A DNA stretch of 64,000 nucleotides from Ophioderma brevispina (GCA_023653785.1 JAMKCH010035822.1:1-64000), one strand, 5' to 3'; shown: positions 1 through 12,115, numbered from the stretch's first letter. Made by a program: numbers and translations. Notes: a model not told the origin generated them from the sequence alone.

Positions 1-669
1 ACTGTAGCTTGTTGAAGGGTGTGGTCCTAATCTTTAAAATCTTTTGAAATAACCTGTCACGTTATAGCCGAGAGAGGTTATAGATGTTTGATGAGAGGTC
101 ATTTTGTACACAAGTCTATGGGGACGGTTTGGTTGTGTGATTCCAGAAAGTAAAAGTTTTAATTTACTACGAGATTTTAGGTTTAGTATAATTCCAATTC
201 ATAAAGCGTCATAGTGGTATTCCAAGGTACCACAGAGTTTTGCCATCACATTTACTATTACGCATACCGAATTATACGCCAATTATGGATTTTGTTAAAA
301 AAATGGTTGGAGCAGGTTTATTTTGGACCTCAAAATCCTCGTTAGAGTGAGAGTGTGCCTGTGAGCCGCGAGGCACCTCGTTATTTGTTTTGAAATTCAC
401 TACTTTTTACCCACTTACCAAAATACCAAGAACCATGAATCACTTTGGCTAAAAAATGGATTCTAGAGGATTGGAAATTAGACACTGCTTCTAGGTGACA
501 GGATTTCCTTAGAGATGAATGGGAATATACCTGTCTTATTATAAAGGATGATTAAAACAAAGGGTACGTGCGATTCGAGCTTCACAAATAATAGGAAAAA
601 GATAATACGTTATAAATTACTATTCTTCCAAAGTAATTCTATTTTTCATTTTGTCCATACAAATTGCAG
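1..669. other. 5' flank / intron of the first Ly6-like gene
   Basis: No exon is recognisable here. Because the last exon at 670 begins in phase 1, this stretch should be the preceding intron, with the signal-peptide exon and first cysteine exon lying to the left of the window. I looked for a CYxC-containing exon with a GT donor and found none. Confidence 0.5.
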
Positions 670-941
670 GCGTGACCAGTTCGACGAAATACCTCGAAAG
701 AAACTGCAACGTGTATGGAGTTCCCCTTAATTCCTGCATTGAGAATCGACCTTTCGAGATCTGGCTGGAAGGGATGTTGGACGAAGAATTCGATGATTAC
801 ATTCTTGATCTGGTTCAAACGGACGGCTATATTTGTTCTTGCGGAGAACATTACTGCAACGGAGGCCTTCGGCTGAAGTCAACTACTTTATTGTTAATTG
901 CAGGGACACTTTGTCGTCTTTGCCTTCACTACATTTATTAA
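670..941 (+). CDS. Ly6/uPAR-like GPI-anchored protein, last coding exon (gene cut by window edge)
   Basis: This is the terminal exon of a small cell-surface protein of the Ly6/uPAR three-finger family. A pyrimidine-rich tract and CAG acceptor end at 669, and the exon opens with two bases of a split codon (phase 1). The reading frame runs to TAA at 939-941. The protein has RNCNVYG, then a second cysteine ten residues later, then the signature CSCGEHYCN (four-residue spacing and CN end typical of the family), then a hydrophobic tail with no charged end, as expected of a GPI-attachment signal. It aligns along its length with the last exon at 19524-19810, including NCNVYG/SCNVYG and YCN. The earlier exons must lie upstream of base 1. 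Ligand and function are unknown; Ly6 proteins often modulate receptors or act in adhesion. Confidence 0.8.
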
Positions 942-1764
942 CTATTTTTATTTTTATAATGCCATACTAAGGTAAAATGTTGAAAGTGTATGTCTTTTTG
1001 GCTTGTTTGTTTGTTTGTTGTTGTTTTTGAGTGATGTATATACAGAAGTGTGTTGTTGAGACATCGGCATCTAGGGGCCATTCGAATTCCTCTTTTATAA
1101 CATCGGATGCGTATTCACTAACATTGTTGTCACTACTTCACGGGGAGTGGCCGTCACGTGGGATGTACTGGTTTTAGAGATCATCTACGGGCATTTGATC
1201 TGAATATTTAAAATGATGCTGATTTTTTCCTCTAGAAATTAATTGATATTTCGCCAATATTATTCATAGTTATTTACATCATGCCTCATGTATCATTGGT
1301 GCGCCCATTTATACCTGCACCAGAGTGATTTTATTAACTCAGATCATTTTGGAATTAAAATAGCTTTTAGGACAGATATCGTTGGTTCTTTTTGTCCCTC
1401 CTTATAATGACAGAAATGATGTACGAGCAGTTCTATTTAGATTTAATTTTGTTTTCTTCTCATTAATTTGTACAAAAATGTATAAAATGTTCTTATGTAT
1501 GTATTGTACTAATTGCAGTGTCAACCTTGAAGGCTCTTATCGAACGGCCCTATTCTAAAATAAGTGGTAACTAACGTTACCCCCACAGGGAGGGAGGGAG
1601 TGAGAGAGAGAGAGAATTAATGAAATAAGGCATAATATTTAAAGTATAATATCCCCAAATAGGAAAACATTGCTATCGTCACGTGTTTTCTATGACTCCA
1701 TGATGTTACATGCACATGTATACCCCTTTCAATCCACTTCCACGTTTTTCAAGATTCCACACCG
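942..1764. other. Intergenic, no gene seen
   Basis: This is the 3' flank of the first Ly6-like gene. It holds T-rich runs, a short GA stretch near 1590-1615 and no supported exon. It presumably includes the 3' UTR, but I cannot place the poly(A) site. Confidence 0.4.
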
Positions 1765-3522
1765 CCACTGTAGTGGGGACCTGTAGTGCACAAGACACTG
1801 AAAGTGTGCAAATCCTGGATAAAATTGTGGAATTTGGTACACAGTCCGTTTATGCCTTTTGATATTAATAATAGAAAAAAGATGGAATCACTTCCCACAC
1901 CCCTTTCAGACCCCAGCTTGGATTCAAGGTTACACGGGGTAACATTTTTAAAATGTTCCATTGTGTTGTCAAAGCACACCAGAATGTTTTTTTATGAATA
2001 CAAGAATTCCAAAAAAGTCTAGTTCTAAACTATGTACTAATGGTTGAATTATTGGTAATAAAACTGTAAATGTGGGTGGGGAAAAAGTCAATTTTGGTTG
2101 TACAGGGTCAAAAATTAATCGTGCTCCACTTTTGGTAAAAATGTGTTTGAAATTTTTTGGTTCAGCTCATAGATGAATATTGGGAATAGTTGACTTTCTT
2201 ACGGTTTAATTATTAAACCAAAATGGCGAATAAAGTCAACAACTATTGGCAGTTTATTGGATTTTATAAAATTGACCTGTGACCTATTTTGTTGGATAAC
2301 TGAAACTAAGCATAACAGATAAGGTAAACTACTCTTATTTTCCAATCCTTTAAGCTAAGAACAACGTTGTGCACTACTTTTCCTGAATCAAAGAACTTAA
2401 CCTTGAACTCATGTATACACCAAATTGAATATTTTCACCATTTTTACAGTTTTGGCCCCTATAACTCTGAACTATAAAAACCATATTTAGTATAAACAGA
2501 GAAGATGAGAAAAGGAGATGGTTCAACCTGTTACTTCAAAAGACAAACTGTTCATCCGCCTATCATCTTAATAGCCTTGAATCCGATTGATTCGATCAAA
2601 GACATGCGCTCTTGCTATAGAACATTACATACACCGGTCATTAATCCCACAACTATTCCAATTACCCAGTTGTCACTGGCATTTAAACAAAGTCACAGGA
2701 CAGCGAAACGTACTCTTCTGCATCACTACGACCACGTGACCCCAAAGTTTCAAAGCATTTTTGGGCTCTTTGGATACTTTCGGACACAAACCGGTTGGTT
2801 GGGTTGTATTCAAAATGCATTTTATCTAATCATTCATAATATCGTATTTCAGAGGAACATACCGTATATGTTTAAATTAGGTCCACTAAAAAAACAACTC
2901 CTTTATTGACCTCACAACATTAAAGTCAGGGCTAATGTTTTCTGTTTTTCTTTCGTTAAAAGGGTCACCTCCTTTTCCCTCAATTTATTCGCCAATGAAT
3001 ACAAAATAAAAAATTATCGGTCAGAGCAAACGTGGAGTTCATCACCATCAGAGAAATTTTAGCTGGAATATGAACTAAACTGTTTTAGGTATAGCGTGTG
3101 TCATAACTTCCTGTTCTGAAACTTTCCGACTGGCAATTTGAGTCGGATACCGATTACTCAAATGGTGCAATCGAGCGACCCGTTAGTTACCCAAACATGA
3201 GCTGGTGAATGAGAGTATTCCTGGGTAATCGGATTTTAAAATCGAGCCATCTCCTTCTTTCTCATCTTCTCTGGTATAAACTATACCTTTCTAGAATCCT
3301 TGCAATCTGAGACAGAGTGTCATATGCTTTTCAACACGATTAGAGCATTTTAAAATTTTGACCCTTGTATAACCTTGAAACCCAAGCTGGGGCCCATTGA
3401 GGGAGTTTGACAAGTGCTTCCATCAATTTTATAGATTATCAATGCCCAAAGTACTTGTGTGTAAAAAATTACAATTTTATCCGGAAACGCACACTTTTTC
3501 ACTACAGTCCCCTTCTGTGTTA
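1765..3522. mobile_element. Foldback MITE, about 1.76 kb, long inverted arms
   Basis: The left end (from about 1765, CTGTAGTGGGGAC) and the reverse complement of the right end (up to about 3522, GGGGACTGTAGTG) share GTGTGC, GGATAAAATTGT, CCCCAGCTTGG and the TTTTAAAATG block in the same order over about 280 bases. The interior has the family's recurring phrases (ACCATTTTTACAGTTTT, CCTATAACTC). A 134-codon open frame at 2505-2909 inside it resembles nothing I know. Ends are approximate and no clean target duplication was seen. Confidence 0.6.
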
Positions 3523-4629
3523 GATCCCGGATAAGTCCACCCTGTATAACTCACAGAATCTACCTTAATTACCACCCGCCAAGGTGCTTTGTCTGATCTG
3601 ATAATAAAACTATACTTAGAAATAGCAGACTGTAATAGGTTGGTATTTATGAAATCCAAGCTTCCTTCACGACCATCGATTTTATGGTCTGGCCGCGTGT
3701 TGTTATTGAACTATTGCATCATCCTGGATACAATATTCTTCTCGAGTGCGTATTTGAAATATAATTTGTTCGCGTATTAAAGGGCATTTTGTGATCTACA
3801 ACCTCGTCCCCCCGACTTACCTCAAAAAGTTTAGACTTTTATATCATTTGAACCGCAAGCCTTAGTAATCCATGTGTACATAATATTACATGCAAATTTG
3901 GTCGTATCTCTAAGAAATTCATAATTTCGTATTTTCTCTCTGTAAACGGACAGAAATTATAGCACAGTGGCCTATAGGGCCGTGGGAAACAAGCAATTGC
4001 TCATAACACAAAACCGATTTGGATCAAATTTGTATATTTTGATGTAGTAAACATGTGTAGCATAGCACCCCAACTTAGTAAACCTGTCCACCATGTAGAC
4101 CTTTTACATTGTTTACCTGTACATTACAGTTTGTTTGTAATAATACGCTCAATCCCTGTAAAGGTTGTATGTTTATCTGGCTAGCTGATTGACGAGGATA
4201 CTTGCGGTAAATTAAAATTTTTACTGTAAAATTATGCAATATACTGAAGTGATGTACAGATATGCTGACTTTTTGGTAAGGCGCAAATTTTTTGTTAAAT
4301 GCGCTATATAATACCTATATTAAAATGATTGTTTTATATTTAACTTGGTTTCAAGTTATCCTTGCCTTTCACTTATTTTGTAATGTACTTTTAAGTTGCA
4401 GTTTAAGTCTTTTCATTCTGTTAGCGCGCGATCCCCTTTTCAAGTAGAGGAACAAGATCACATAAATCTGACACGCACCTTTAACGTACAAACGACAGTT
4501 GTCATAGTAGTTGTATTAATGATATTGACATTCCTTTAAATTTGAATAAGAGTAACACGCTTTGAAATTGTCTGAAAAGCAGCAGTAATATAAAAGTATA
4601 TATTTCATGATTGGGTTTCCTTACAACTG
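3523..4629. other. Intergenic, no gene seen
   Basis: AT-rich sequence without supported coding. The string TTAAAGGGCATTTTGTGATC near 3778 resembles TTAAAGGGGCATTTGTGATC near 22740 and may be the end of another dispersed repeat whose second end I could not find. Confidence 0.35.
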
Positions 4630-4633
4630 TTAA

Positions 4634-4989
4634 AGCCGACTTCAGAGATGTTGAATATATTGTTTTGGTAGTAATCAAAAATAGTCTCTAGAACTAATTA
4701 CCATAGTCACCTAAAATGTCTTAATTCCAAAGTTAGAGATGAATCGATTTTTCGTTTTCATGGAGTAAACAGTTATACCAGTAAACTGTGTCATAGGATA
4801 CCGTGTATTACAAAATTCCGGATCCGGAATTTTAGAACAAGTTATATTTTCCTATGTGAAGGATCTCGATTTGAGCTTACTTATTTTTTACAAAGTAGAT
4901 TAATATATGGAAAAGCCTTATGTATATGCAAAAGACGCGAATTTGTTTGAAATTGAGTGTGCCTTCATTGCACATCTCTGAATCAGCCT
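4634..4989. mobile_element. MITE family X, TTAA-flanked, copy 1
   Basis: A 356-bp element with terminal inverted repeats AGCCGACTTCAGAGAT and, on the other strand from the right end, AGGCTGATTCAGAGAT. TTAA lies immediately outside both ends (4630-4633 and 4990-4993). The interior is the reverse complement, with drift, of 18740-19066: ATTCCAAAGTT.GAGATGAATC, TTTTTCGTTTTCATG and TTCCGGATCC are shared. TTAA target sites are typical of piggyBac-type transposition. Confidence 0.75.
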
Positions 4990-6640
4990 TTAAAAAAAAT
5001 AAAAAAAATTTTACTATACTTAACCTTTTTATTACCGTCAACCACGGTTATTCAACAATCTTCACTTTATTAATGATATCTAACATAAAAGTACACTTTG
5101 GAAGGCAGAAAAAACTGTAAATAACAGTAGTTATGTAATAATACCACATATTTTTGAAAAGAGTGTATTTTACGGCGGCCTTTATATCATATTCCCGTAA
5201 TATCATGCGTTGTAACTTACCGGTATTTAATGTAGAGATGGAAATATGAAAAACTATGTCAAAATCCTATTTTCCCCTTTTATTTCTAATATCGTTCAAA
5301 ACGTTGGCGAACTCATTTCCTGCTTCTTTAATTATATTGTTTTAGTTTTATAATTTCCTTAATTTGGGAAAAAATCTTCATATATATTTAATATTCCCTC
5401 TGGTACCTGTAAACATAATCCATCAATACATATAACCATCCATATTAGCCCAGTATGAATAGGGCGTTGCTCTATGCATTATCGCGTCTTTTATCAATCC
5501 GCAGTTTTTTCTCACGGTAATTGTTGGTCAGCATATACAAGTGTCAAGCTCTCTGTGCATATTAAAGAATATTAAAAAAAAAAAAATCAAGTAGATCACC
5601 GATAGATAAAACTCGGACAAGCCACTGTAAATTATATTATTATCACACTGGATATTAGGAACCTTATCTCGACATAAGCTCTGTACCAACAGAACTATCA
5701 CGACATAGCGTTTTTAACATAAAGATAAGTCTTTTTATTCAGCTTTGTTTAGCTCCAGATAACGCCCGCTTAGTCTAGCAAATTATAGGGGTTTCCCGTG
5801 CAACTCCGTTTAAAATACTGAGATGGCAAAAACCGAATAACAGAAAAGAAAAGAAATGAAAAAGCTGCGAAATGGAAGGGAAGAGGAAGTGAAGGCTGGG
5901 GGGGGAAGAGGAATTAGTGAGGGGGTATGGGAAGAGTAGAAAATCGAGGGGAAGGACAGGCCGAATATTCCCTTAACACTAAATTCTAACATGACGTAAA
6001 TTGATGTTACCAAAATCAAATATTGTCCCAAAGGGTCCATTTGCGACCCTTTTGGCATGTTAATAGATCCCTCCAATCTAATAGTTAGTTGATTTAGATC
6101 AAACGATCTCCCATAAGTTTTTTACCATAAGGAATCAGAAAGCATGTAGTTTGGCATATTTGTGACGGTTCATTTTGCGAGATCGGGTGAAAATGTGATT
6201 AGGTCATGACTTTTGATTAGTCTCGTACAGGGGACCAAACTTTTCAAATGCATCTTCAAGACCGCTTAAAATGTTTCAGTGTCTTTTTTTCACAGACCCG
6301 TAAATATAAGAAAATTACCTAACACTAGCAACTTAGAGACAAAATGGCATTTTGAAATTTGGAAAAAAAATGACTGATGGTGCTTTAAGTGTTGGTATGA
6401 GCATGAAACAATCCAGACTGTCTATTTGCACGTCTGGGATGTTTAGTTCGGTGGTAAAAATCTGTACCTCTTGTGAAATATGTATTTTTTGTTGGAATTA
6501 GGCACAACTCGTTTTTTAACCACTATGTCATGAGTGGACCTTTTAATTCAAGATGGCCCGTTCAAAATGAATCGATCTTGGCAAAATTTGATTTTGGTAT
6601 CATCAGAATTCTTGAAAAAGATGGCATAGTGGTGCGAAAA
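4990..6640. other. Intergenic, no gene seen
   Basis: AT-rich sequence with poly(A) runs (4990-5010, 5575-5587) and a purine-rich stretch at 5860-5960. Nothing supports a gene or a named element. Confidence 0.35.
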
Positions 6641-6866
6641 TACTGTAGTTTAAAAGGAGGCTGCATGGGAACCACTATAATCTGCCTAGACTTAGGGTTC
6701 AGCTTTATTAATTCCATTATAACTCAAAATTTGGGGTTCAGCTTTGTCATCCGAGATGAAACTTTGCTAACTCCTAAAGGGCGCTATTTTGGGTTAAACT
6801 TTGTTATCTAGAGATAAGCTTTGTTTATTTAAATAAGGACCATTACTTGGGGGGCTTGGCTTTGTT
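6640..6866. repeat. Degenerate short tandem repeat
   Basis: The phrase GGGTTCAGCTTT or GGGTTAAACTTTGTTATC recurs about five times with spacing of roughly 40-50 bases (near 6697, 6735, 6789, 6815, 6855). Units differ too much for a simple satellite but share the same core. Confidence 0.4.
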
Positions 6867-7705
6867 AGCAGGGGACTGTAGTGTAGAGGGTGCGCTTCCG
6901 GATAAAATTGTGAATTTTTGCACAACGTACTTAGGCCATTGATAATCCATAAAATGAGGCAGCCACTTGCCCAACCCTATTATGGCCCCCAGTTGGGTTT
7001 CAAGGTCATCGGGGGTCAAAAATTTAAAATGTTCTGAATGGGTTAAAAAGAACACCATGGTTTGGTGTCTGGTCACAAGGATTCCAAAAAAGTATAGTTT
7101 ACACTATCTAGGCTTTAGTCCGGAGGCGTTATGCGGTTAAAAACTGAAAAATGGTGAAAAAAGTCAATTTTGGATGTGACATGGGGTCAAAAGTTAAACA
7201 GTTGCTTGAGTCAGTTAATATTGTGGTGCACAATTGTTTTCCTAGCCTAAAGGATTGAAATAGGATAAGTTGCCTTATCTGTGATGTTATTGATTCACGT
7301 TATCCAACAAAAATAGTCACAGGTCAATAGAATCCAATAGCTGCCAAGTAGCTGTTGATAGCTGTTGACTTTATTCGCATTTTGGTTATAACCAGACACG
7401 TAAGGTAGTAAAAAACTATCCTATATTTCATCTATGAGCTAAACAAACAATTTGAACACATTTTACAAACAATGGAGCAACTTTTAAGTTTGACCCCGTA
7501 TGGGACAAACCAAAATTGGACTTCTTTTTTTCCATTTTTACAGTTTTTTACCCCATAAGTCCTAAACTCCTTAAGTCACAGGTAGTATAAACTATACCTT
7601 TTCGGAATCATTGTAACCAGACGACATTCATGGTGTGCTTTTCAACACAATCGGAAAATTTAAAATTTTACACACTTATCCCTGATTTATAAGTTAAAAC
7701 AAATG
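6867..7705. mobile_element. Foldback MITE, same family as 1765-3522
   Basis: The left arm starts near GGGGACTGTAGTGTAGAGGGTGCG and carries CCGGATAAAATTGTGAATTT, CCATTGATAATCCATAAAAT and CAAGGTCATCGGGGG, closely matching the right arm of the 1765-3522 element read on the other strand. The right arm near 7580-7700 is truncated: TATAAACTATACCTTTTCGGAATC and CAACACAATCGG are present but the outer part is lost. The centre includes GTCAACAGCTATC-type inverted segments. Confidence 0.55.
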
Positions 7706-8300
7706 TATTTCCACATTTTTCGATTCTCTCGCAATATCGCTGCTAATCCCTTTAATATTCAACGTTACCATATGGATTTTGAATCATGAAAATCGGACTA
7801 ATCTAAACTCCCACGACACCCACGGATATCTGAAAATTACCGTGTACCTTTTTTGGTTGATATGTATATAAAATAATAAAATGCGGCATGATTAACCGTA
7901 GTAGTTATTAAGAGGGTATCATTTGTCTCTCTGCTTGTGGAAATGACACAGTTTTTAAATTGGACTCTTTCAGGTTCAAGTTATTTCATTCAGAACAGCG
8001 ATTGTGATACAAATTAAAATGATACAACAATATATTACAAGTACAAAAGGATTATATATTGTCCGAGATAATAATACATTAATTAAATATTATGATATGA
8101 AAATGAACATGTTTAATGAAATCGAGATTTGTGTCACTTTTAATTTCTGGCAGCTGAACTCAAGTAGAACGATGTTTGATTTCAACGCATTTCAGTAGTG
8201 AGCATATCAAAGATTCCTTAAGCACATACTTAGTGGTGTATCGTATCTTTTTAACAGATATAGTCCAGCAGCAGAGGAGGAGTAGATGAAATTATCTGTT
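7706..8300. other. Intergenic, no gene seen
   Basis: AT-rich sequence separating the MITE from the inverted-repeat cassette. No supported coding. Confidence 0.35.
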
Positions 8301-8309
8301 AAAGTTTTT

Positions 8310-8800
8310 TTTCTCAGCTGATTATATCTCTTTGAAAGGTATATAATGGAATCCAGGCCGGTGTAAAATTGCCACCCATGGGCAATTTGAGAAATCCAAG
8401 ATGGCCACCATTTTACTGTTAAAAATAAAAAATTGAAGTTTCCATGGATAAAGCACGCCCAAAATGCTTGGTAATTGTTTTTTTTTGATAATCATTTATG
8501 TTTGAGGTAGGAAATGTGAATTATAATGTATCTTGGAAGCCACGCTTGATTAATTTAAGAAATCCAAGATGGCCGCCATTACAGCAGAAAAAAACCCGAT
8601 GCACTTTTCACAGAGAAATCAACCCAAAATACATGTTATAGCATTTTTCTCATCTAATTAATATCTCTAATAGGTATACAATATAATTAAGATGGATGTA
8701 AAATTCTCACCCTTAGGCAATTAGAAAAATCCAAGATGGCCGCTGTGTGCCATAAAAACACTATAATATTGCAGTTTTCACAGACGGGGCAACTCAAAAT
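8310..8800. repeat. Left inverted repeat of the 8.3-12.1 kb cassette
   Basis: It contains two tandem units of about 335 bases (starting near 8310 and 8645), each with TTTTTCTCA, GTATA.AAT and GTAAAATT, and three copies of the phrase AATCCAAGATGGCC near 8393, 8562 and 8729. Read on the opposite strand, 11690-12115 carries the same landmarks in the same order (GATTATA, ATCTC, AATGGAA, GGTGTAAAATTGC, GCAATTTGAGAA, the CACGCTTGA block). The arms are strongly diverged. Confidence 0.6.
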
Positions 8801-8984
8801 ACATTTTTGTAGCTGTTATCCTTGCTTATTATTTACTTTTTATTATTTACATGAATTTTGTGACAAATCCACTGAGAAATGTTGCTCTACTCTCCAAGGC
8901 CACGGCATTGCTCCAAATTACCCAACTATATAATTGACTGACGCATGCAGGTTTGGAAAAACAAACAAAATACAACGTACTCAC

Positions 8985-9055
8985 AGCAGGTTTCGAATCG
9001 TTGACCTGCCAGTACAAACTAGATAGAAGTCCCGAACCACTAGACCACGAGAAGG
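8985..9055 (-). repeat. tRNA-derived SINE head
   Basis: On the minus strand TGGTCTAGTGGTTCGGG gives a good pol III A box, and GATTCGAAACC follows about 35 bases later as a slightly changed B box. The start resembles a glutamate or aspartate tRNA (CTCGTGGTCTAGTGG), but stems do not close as in a functional tRNA, so a SINE head is more likely than a tRNA gene. Confidence 0.55.
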
Positions 9056-9504
9056 GTGTGAGGTGCGAACTTGAGAACTTAATTTTTGTCGAAAGAGGGG
9101 CTTCGAAACTGATCTGTTTACCAATGTTTTGGACTTACGAACTGAATTTCGGGGTTGTGTAGCTGAAGAACTGGCAAAATATCCAAAAATTTCAGCAATA
9201 GAGCCAAAACTTTTGAGTTTGTGGCAAAGAAGGGGTCAAAGAACTGAAGCACAAATAAACAGGGGGTTTAAAGAATTGCAGAGGCGCGAACTGGGAATCT
9301 TCATGGCCGCACATATAGGTACAGCCGTTTTAGGTTGTCCCCAGGGTCGTCCTTCCGGAGTTAGAGCTCAACACCGGTCATGTTGGATGAAAGCGCACGT
9401 TATAGCTATTTCCGTCCGCAAAGAGGATTCCAAAATCGTATCTTAGCCAGCTATCTATACTAGAAAACTAGTACATGGGCTTGACCATCAGTCGGCAAGA
9501 TATG

Positions 9505-11314
9505 TCTTCAGCTTATGAGGAGGCGGATACCCTTCTTGTACAGCAGGTTGCAAGTGTGGGTGCCCATTCTTCACTTGTAGTTGCAGATGACACAGACGTG
9601 TTTGTGTTGTTGTTAATTGTTAAACTTCTGTTATCAAGGTGATATTTCAGGGCACGTCATGATGACATCACCTGTGCAGGGGCGCTCATTGATTGATATC
9701 AATGTAACCGTACAAAAGCACCTTGATATAATGCCAGACTTACTGGCTGCCTATGGTCTGAGTGGTTGTGACACCGTATCACCATTATATACGGCATTAG
9801 CAAGGCTGGAGCCTTGACAGTATTACGAGGTAAAACAGTGTTCATTAACATGCCTGGGCGTCCCTTCTTCGTCTCAAGGTGATGTCCTTAGGCAGTCAAC
9901 ATCCTTCATTTTGGCATGCTATGGGCAATCTGGATGTCAGTCGCTTTCGGAGGCAAGACAGAAAGTATGGACATCTAAAGTAGCTCGAAGTACGGCTTCT
10001 GCACCTAAAGTATTTTCTCTGCCACCCACTAATAGAGCAGGAGCAGAATATCATAGGGGCCTTATTTAAGGAGTTCGTTTACCCCCACTACAGAAAAGGT
10101 TTAACACCTTTGGTAATTAGTATGGACCCTCTACATCAATGCTAGTTAGGTAGTACTCTCAAATTGTGGTATCACTTTTTCAGTAGGGGCCAATTTAAGT
10201 TTACACAGGGGTCAATTTATTAAAAATGCTCCAAACATATTGAAATGTATGCCATATTGTCCGTCTAGTCATAATGATTCCAAAAATGTATAGTTTGTAC
10301 CACCTACGACCATTGGTTTTGGAGTTATAGGGTAAAAAGGACAAAAATGGTAAAAAAAGGTAAATCTCAATTTATACAACATTAAAAGTTAATCTGATTA
10401 TATCTTAAATACTTGCAAATTATGTTAAATGCTTACTTACGGAGATAAGGGTCAAAGAAGGTCAACACCAATTGGATTATGTTGCCCTATGACCTATTTT
10501 GTTCAATAACATGGTAACTATGCATTGCAGATGGTACAAACTATTCCTTATTTTGACACATTAAGCTAGATGAACAACTTCTTTCAATTTTACCAAAATT
10601 GGAGCAACTTCTGATTTTGACCCCTGTACAAATAGAAATTGACCTTTTTCACCATTTTAGCCATTTTTACCCTATAACTCCCAAAGTAATGGTCATAGAT
10701 GGTACAAACTATACATTTTTGGAAACCTTATGACTAGACGGACAATATGGCATACATTTCAACATGATTGGAGCATTTTAAAAATGTGACCCCTGTGTTA
10801 AACTTAAATTGGCCCTATTGAAAAAGTGATATCACAATTTGAGAGTACTACCTACCGAGCATTGATATAGAGGGTCCATACTAACTACCAAAGGTGTCAA
10901 ACCGTTTCTGTAGTGAGGGGTAAACGATGATGTTTGACCTGGGTCCCAGCTCCTTCTCTATAATGAAGCCTTCAAGAAAATGTGGGCCGTGCACATCTTC
11001 AGATAGCTTTCTGGAGGGATGCTCTGAAATCTGATCCACCTGAACTGGATCCAACTCGGCATGGATGGATACGAGAAGGCCAGTCTCTGTTGCCAATCAC
11101 AGTGTCCAATGATGTGCCCTTAGCTCCTAATGAATTATTGAAGTTGATTAAGTGCTCATGTGGAGGTGAGGCACCATGTGGATCACAAAGGTGTGGATGT
11201 GTCTCTGCAAATATGACTTGTTCCATCTTTTGTTCGTGCCATGGAGAAGCGGAATGTCAAAATGAGAAAACAAAACAAGTAAACCAAGCGGAAGAAGAAA
11301 ATGGACAAAAATGA
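9505..11314 (+). pseudogene. Broken copy of a multicopy invertebrate gene: ADDTD block plus CXC-like C-terminus
   Basis: This is the C-terminal half of a protein family I know as highly repeated and uncharacterised in many invertebrate genomes. In order it shows EEADT (about 9517), VVADDTDVFVLLL (about 9577-9615), SPVQGRS.IDI, LSGCDTVSP, the stretch ACYGQSGCQSLSEARQKVW (about 9920-9975) and SLPPTN at 10032. After the inserted MITE it resumes with AHLQIAFWRDALKSDPP, DPTRHGW, LLPITV, LLKLIKCSCGG and a cysteine cluster CGSQRCGC...CSIFCSCHG, ending at TGA 11312-11314. Frames are broken after VFVLLL, around 9790-9880 and just after the MITE. The acidic ADDTD block suggests a PIN/XPG-like nuclease and the cysteines a tesmin/CXC-like metal site; both are inferences. 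Flanking inverted repeats suggest it was carried by a DNA transposon. Confidence 0.7.
10033..10960. mobile_element. Palindromic MITE, 928 bp, TAA duplication, inserted in the gene above
   Basis: The ends are TAGAGCAGGAGC and, on the other strand, TAGAGAAGGAGC. TAA flanks both sides (10030-10032 and 10961-10963). The arms match for about 300 bases (CGTTTACCCC, ACTACAGAAA, TTAGTATGGACCCTCTA, GGTAGTACTCTCAAATTGTG). Removing the element and one TAA rejoins the host reading at PPTN to EAF. A 3-bp TAA/TTA duplication is the hallmark of PIF/Harbinger-type insertion. No transposase is encoded, so it is non-autonomous. Confidence 0.85.
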
Positions 11315-11689
11315 GAAACTAGACCATATTGTCATGTATAGGTGTGCCATTGATCTGGTTGGCGTATCAAATTTGACAACAACTAGTAGTACCGGTGTAG
11401 AAGTAATTATATATAGTCCGGCGTGCTCACAGTCCGGCTACAACGGTAAGGAATAGGGTACTCAATTCAGTTGACTCTTCACGCAACATTAGTTTCAAGC
11501 TTTATTTCGTTATCGTGTATGGAGCCCGGACTATGGCTCCCGCCGGACTATAGTTGCTTTCACACCGGTACTTATACTCCACAACAATGGTTATTACTAG
11601 GGCTTATAGTGTTCGAGGGCTTAAAATACAACCCCACGATTAATGTGTAAGAAATGCTCTTGCCTGCATTTATCATTGGTTGGAGGTAA

Positions 11690-12115
11690 ATTATTTTACG
11701 AAAATCAGCGCCTTTAAAAACATTCAGCGGCCGCCATCTTGAATATCTTTAATTAGCCAATGTGACAATTAAAATTAGTATTAAATTATATTTCCAATAC
11801 ATTTTATGGCAAGGGAAGTAACAGTCAACTTGCATTCTAGGATTTGTATTTTTGGTTGCACTCTCAATGAAAAGTGCATTTTGTGATTTCCTACTTCAAA
11901 ATGGCGGTCATCTTCGATTTCACTAATTATTCAAGCGTGACTCAAAATATACATTTGCATTTTAAGTTTCCTACCCAAAACAAACACAATTAGCACAGAA
12001 ACACTAATTACCTGACCAATGGCGGTCTTCTTGGATTCTCAAATTGCACAAGTTTGCAATTTTACACCCACCTGGGTCTTCCATTGTAAACCTTGTAGGA
12101 GATTTATAATCACGC
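11690..12115. repeat. Right inverted repeat of the 8.3-12.1 kb cassette
   Basis: Reverse-oriented counterpart of 8310-8800. It contains GGCCGCCATCTT at 11729-11740, AATGGCGGTCATCTTCG near 11900 and AATGGCGGTCTTCTTGG near 12018, matching the AAGATGGC phrases of the left arm. Confidence 0.6.

Noticed and set aside
2505..2909. Open frame of 134 codons
   Set aside because: It lies in the interior of a foldback MITE, resembles no family, has no Kozak or splice context I can support and is not preserved in the related element at 6867-7705.
6473..6811. 112-codon open frame
   Set aside because: Its second half translates a degenerate tandem repeat (LGFSF repeats), and there is no sign of a real protein.
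8985..9055. Functional tRNA gene on the minus strand
   Set aside because: A- and B-box-like sequences are present, but the cloverleaf stems do not pair properly and no terminator T run follows at the expected place; a SINE head fits better.
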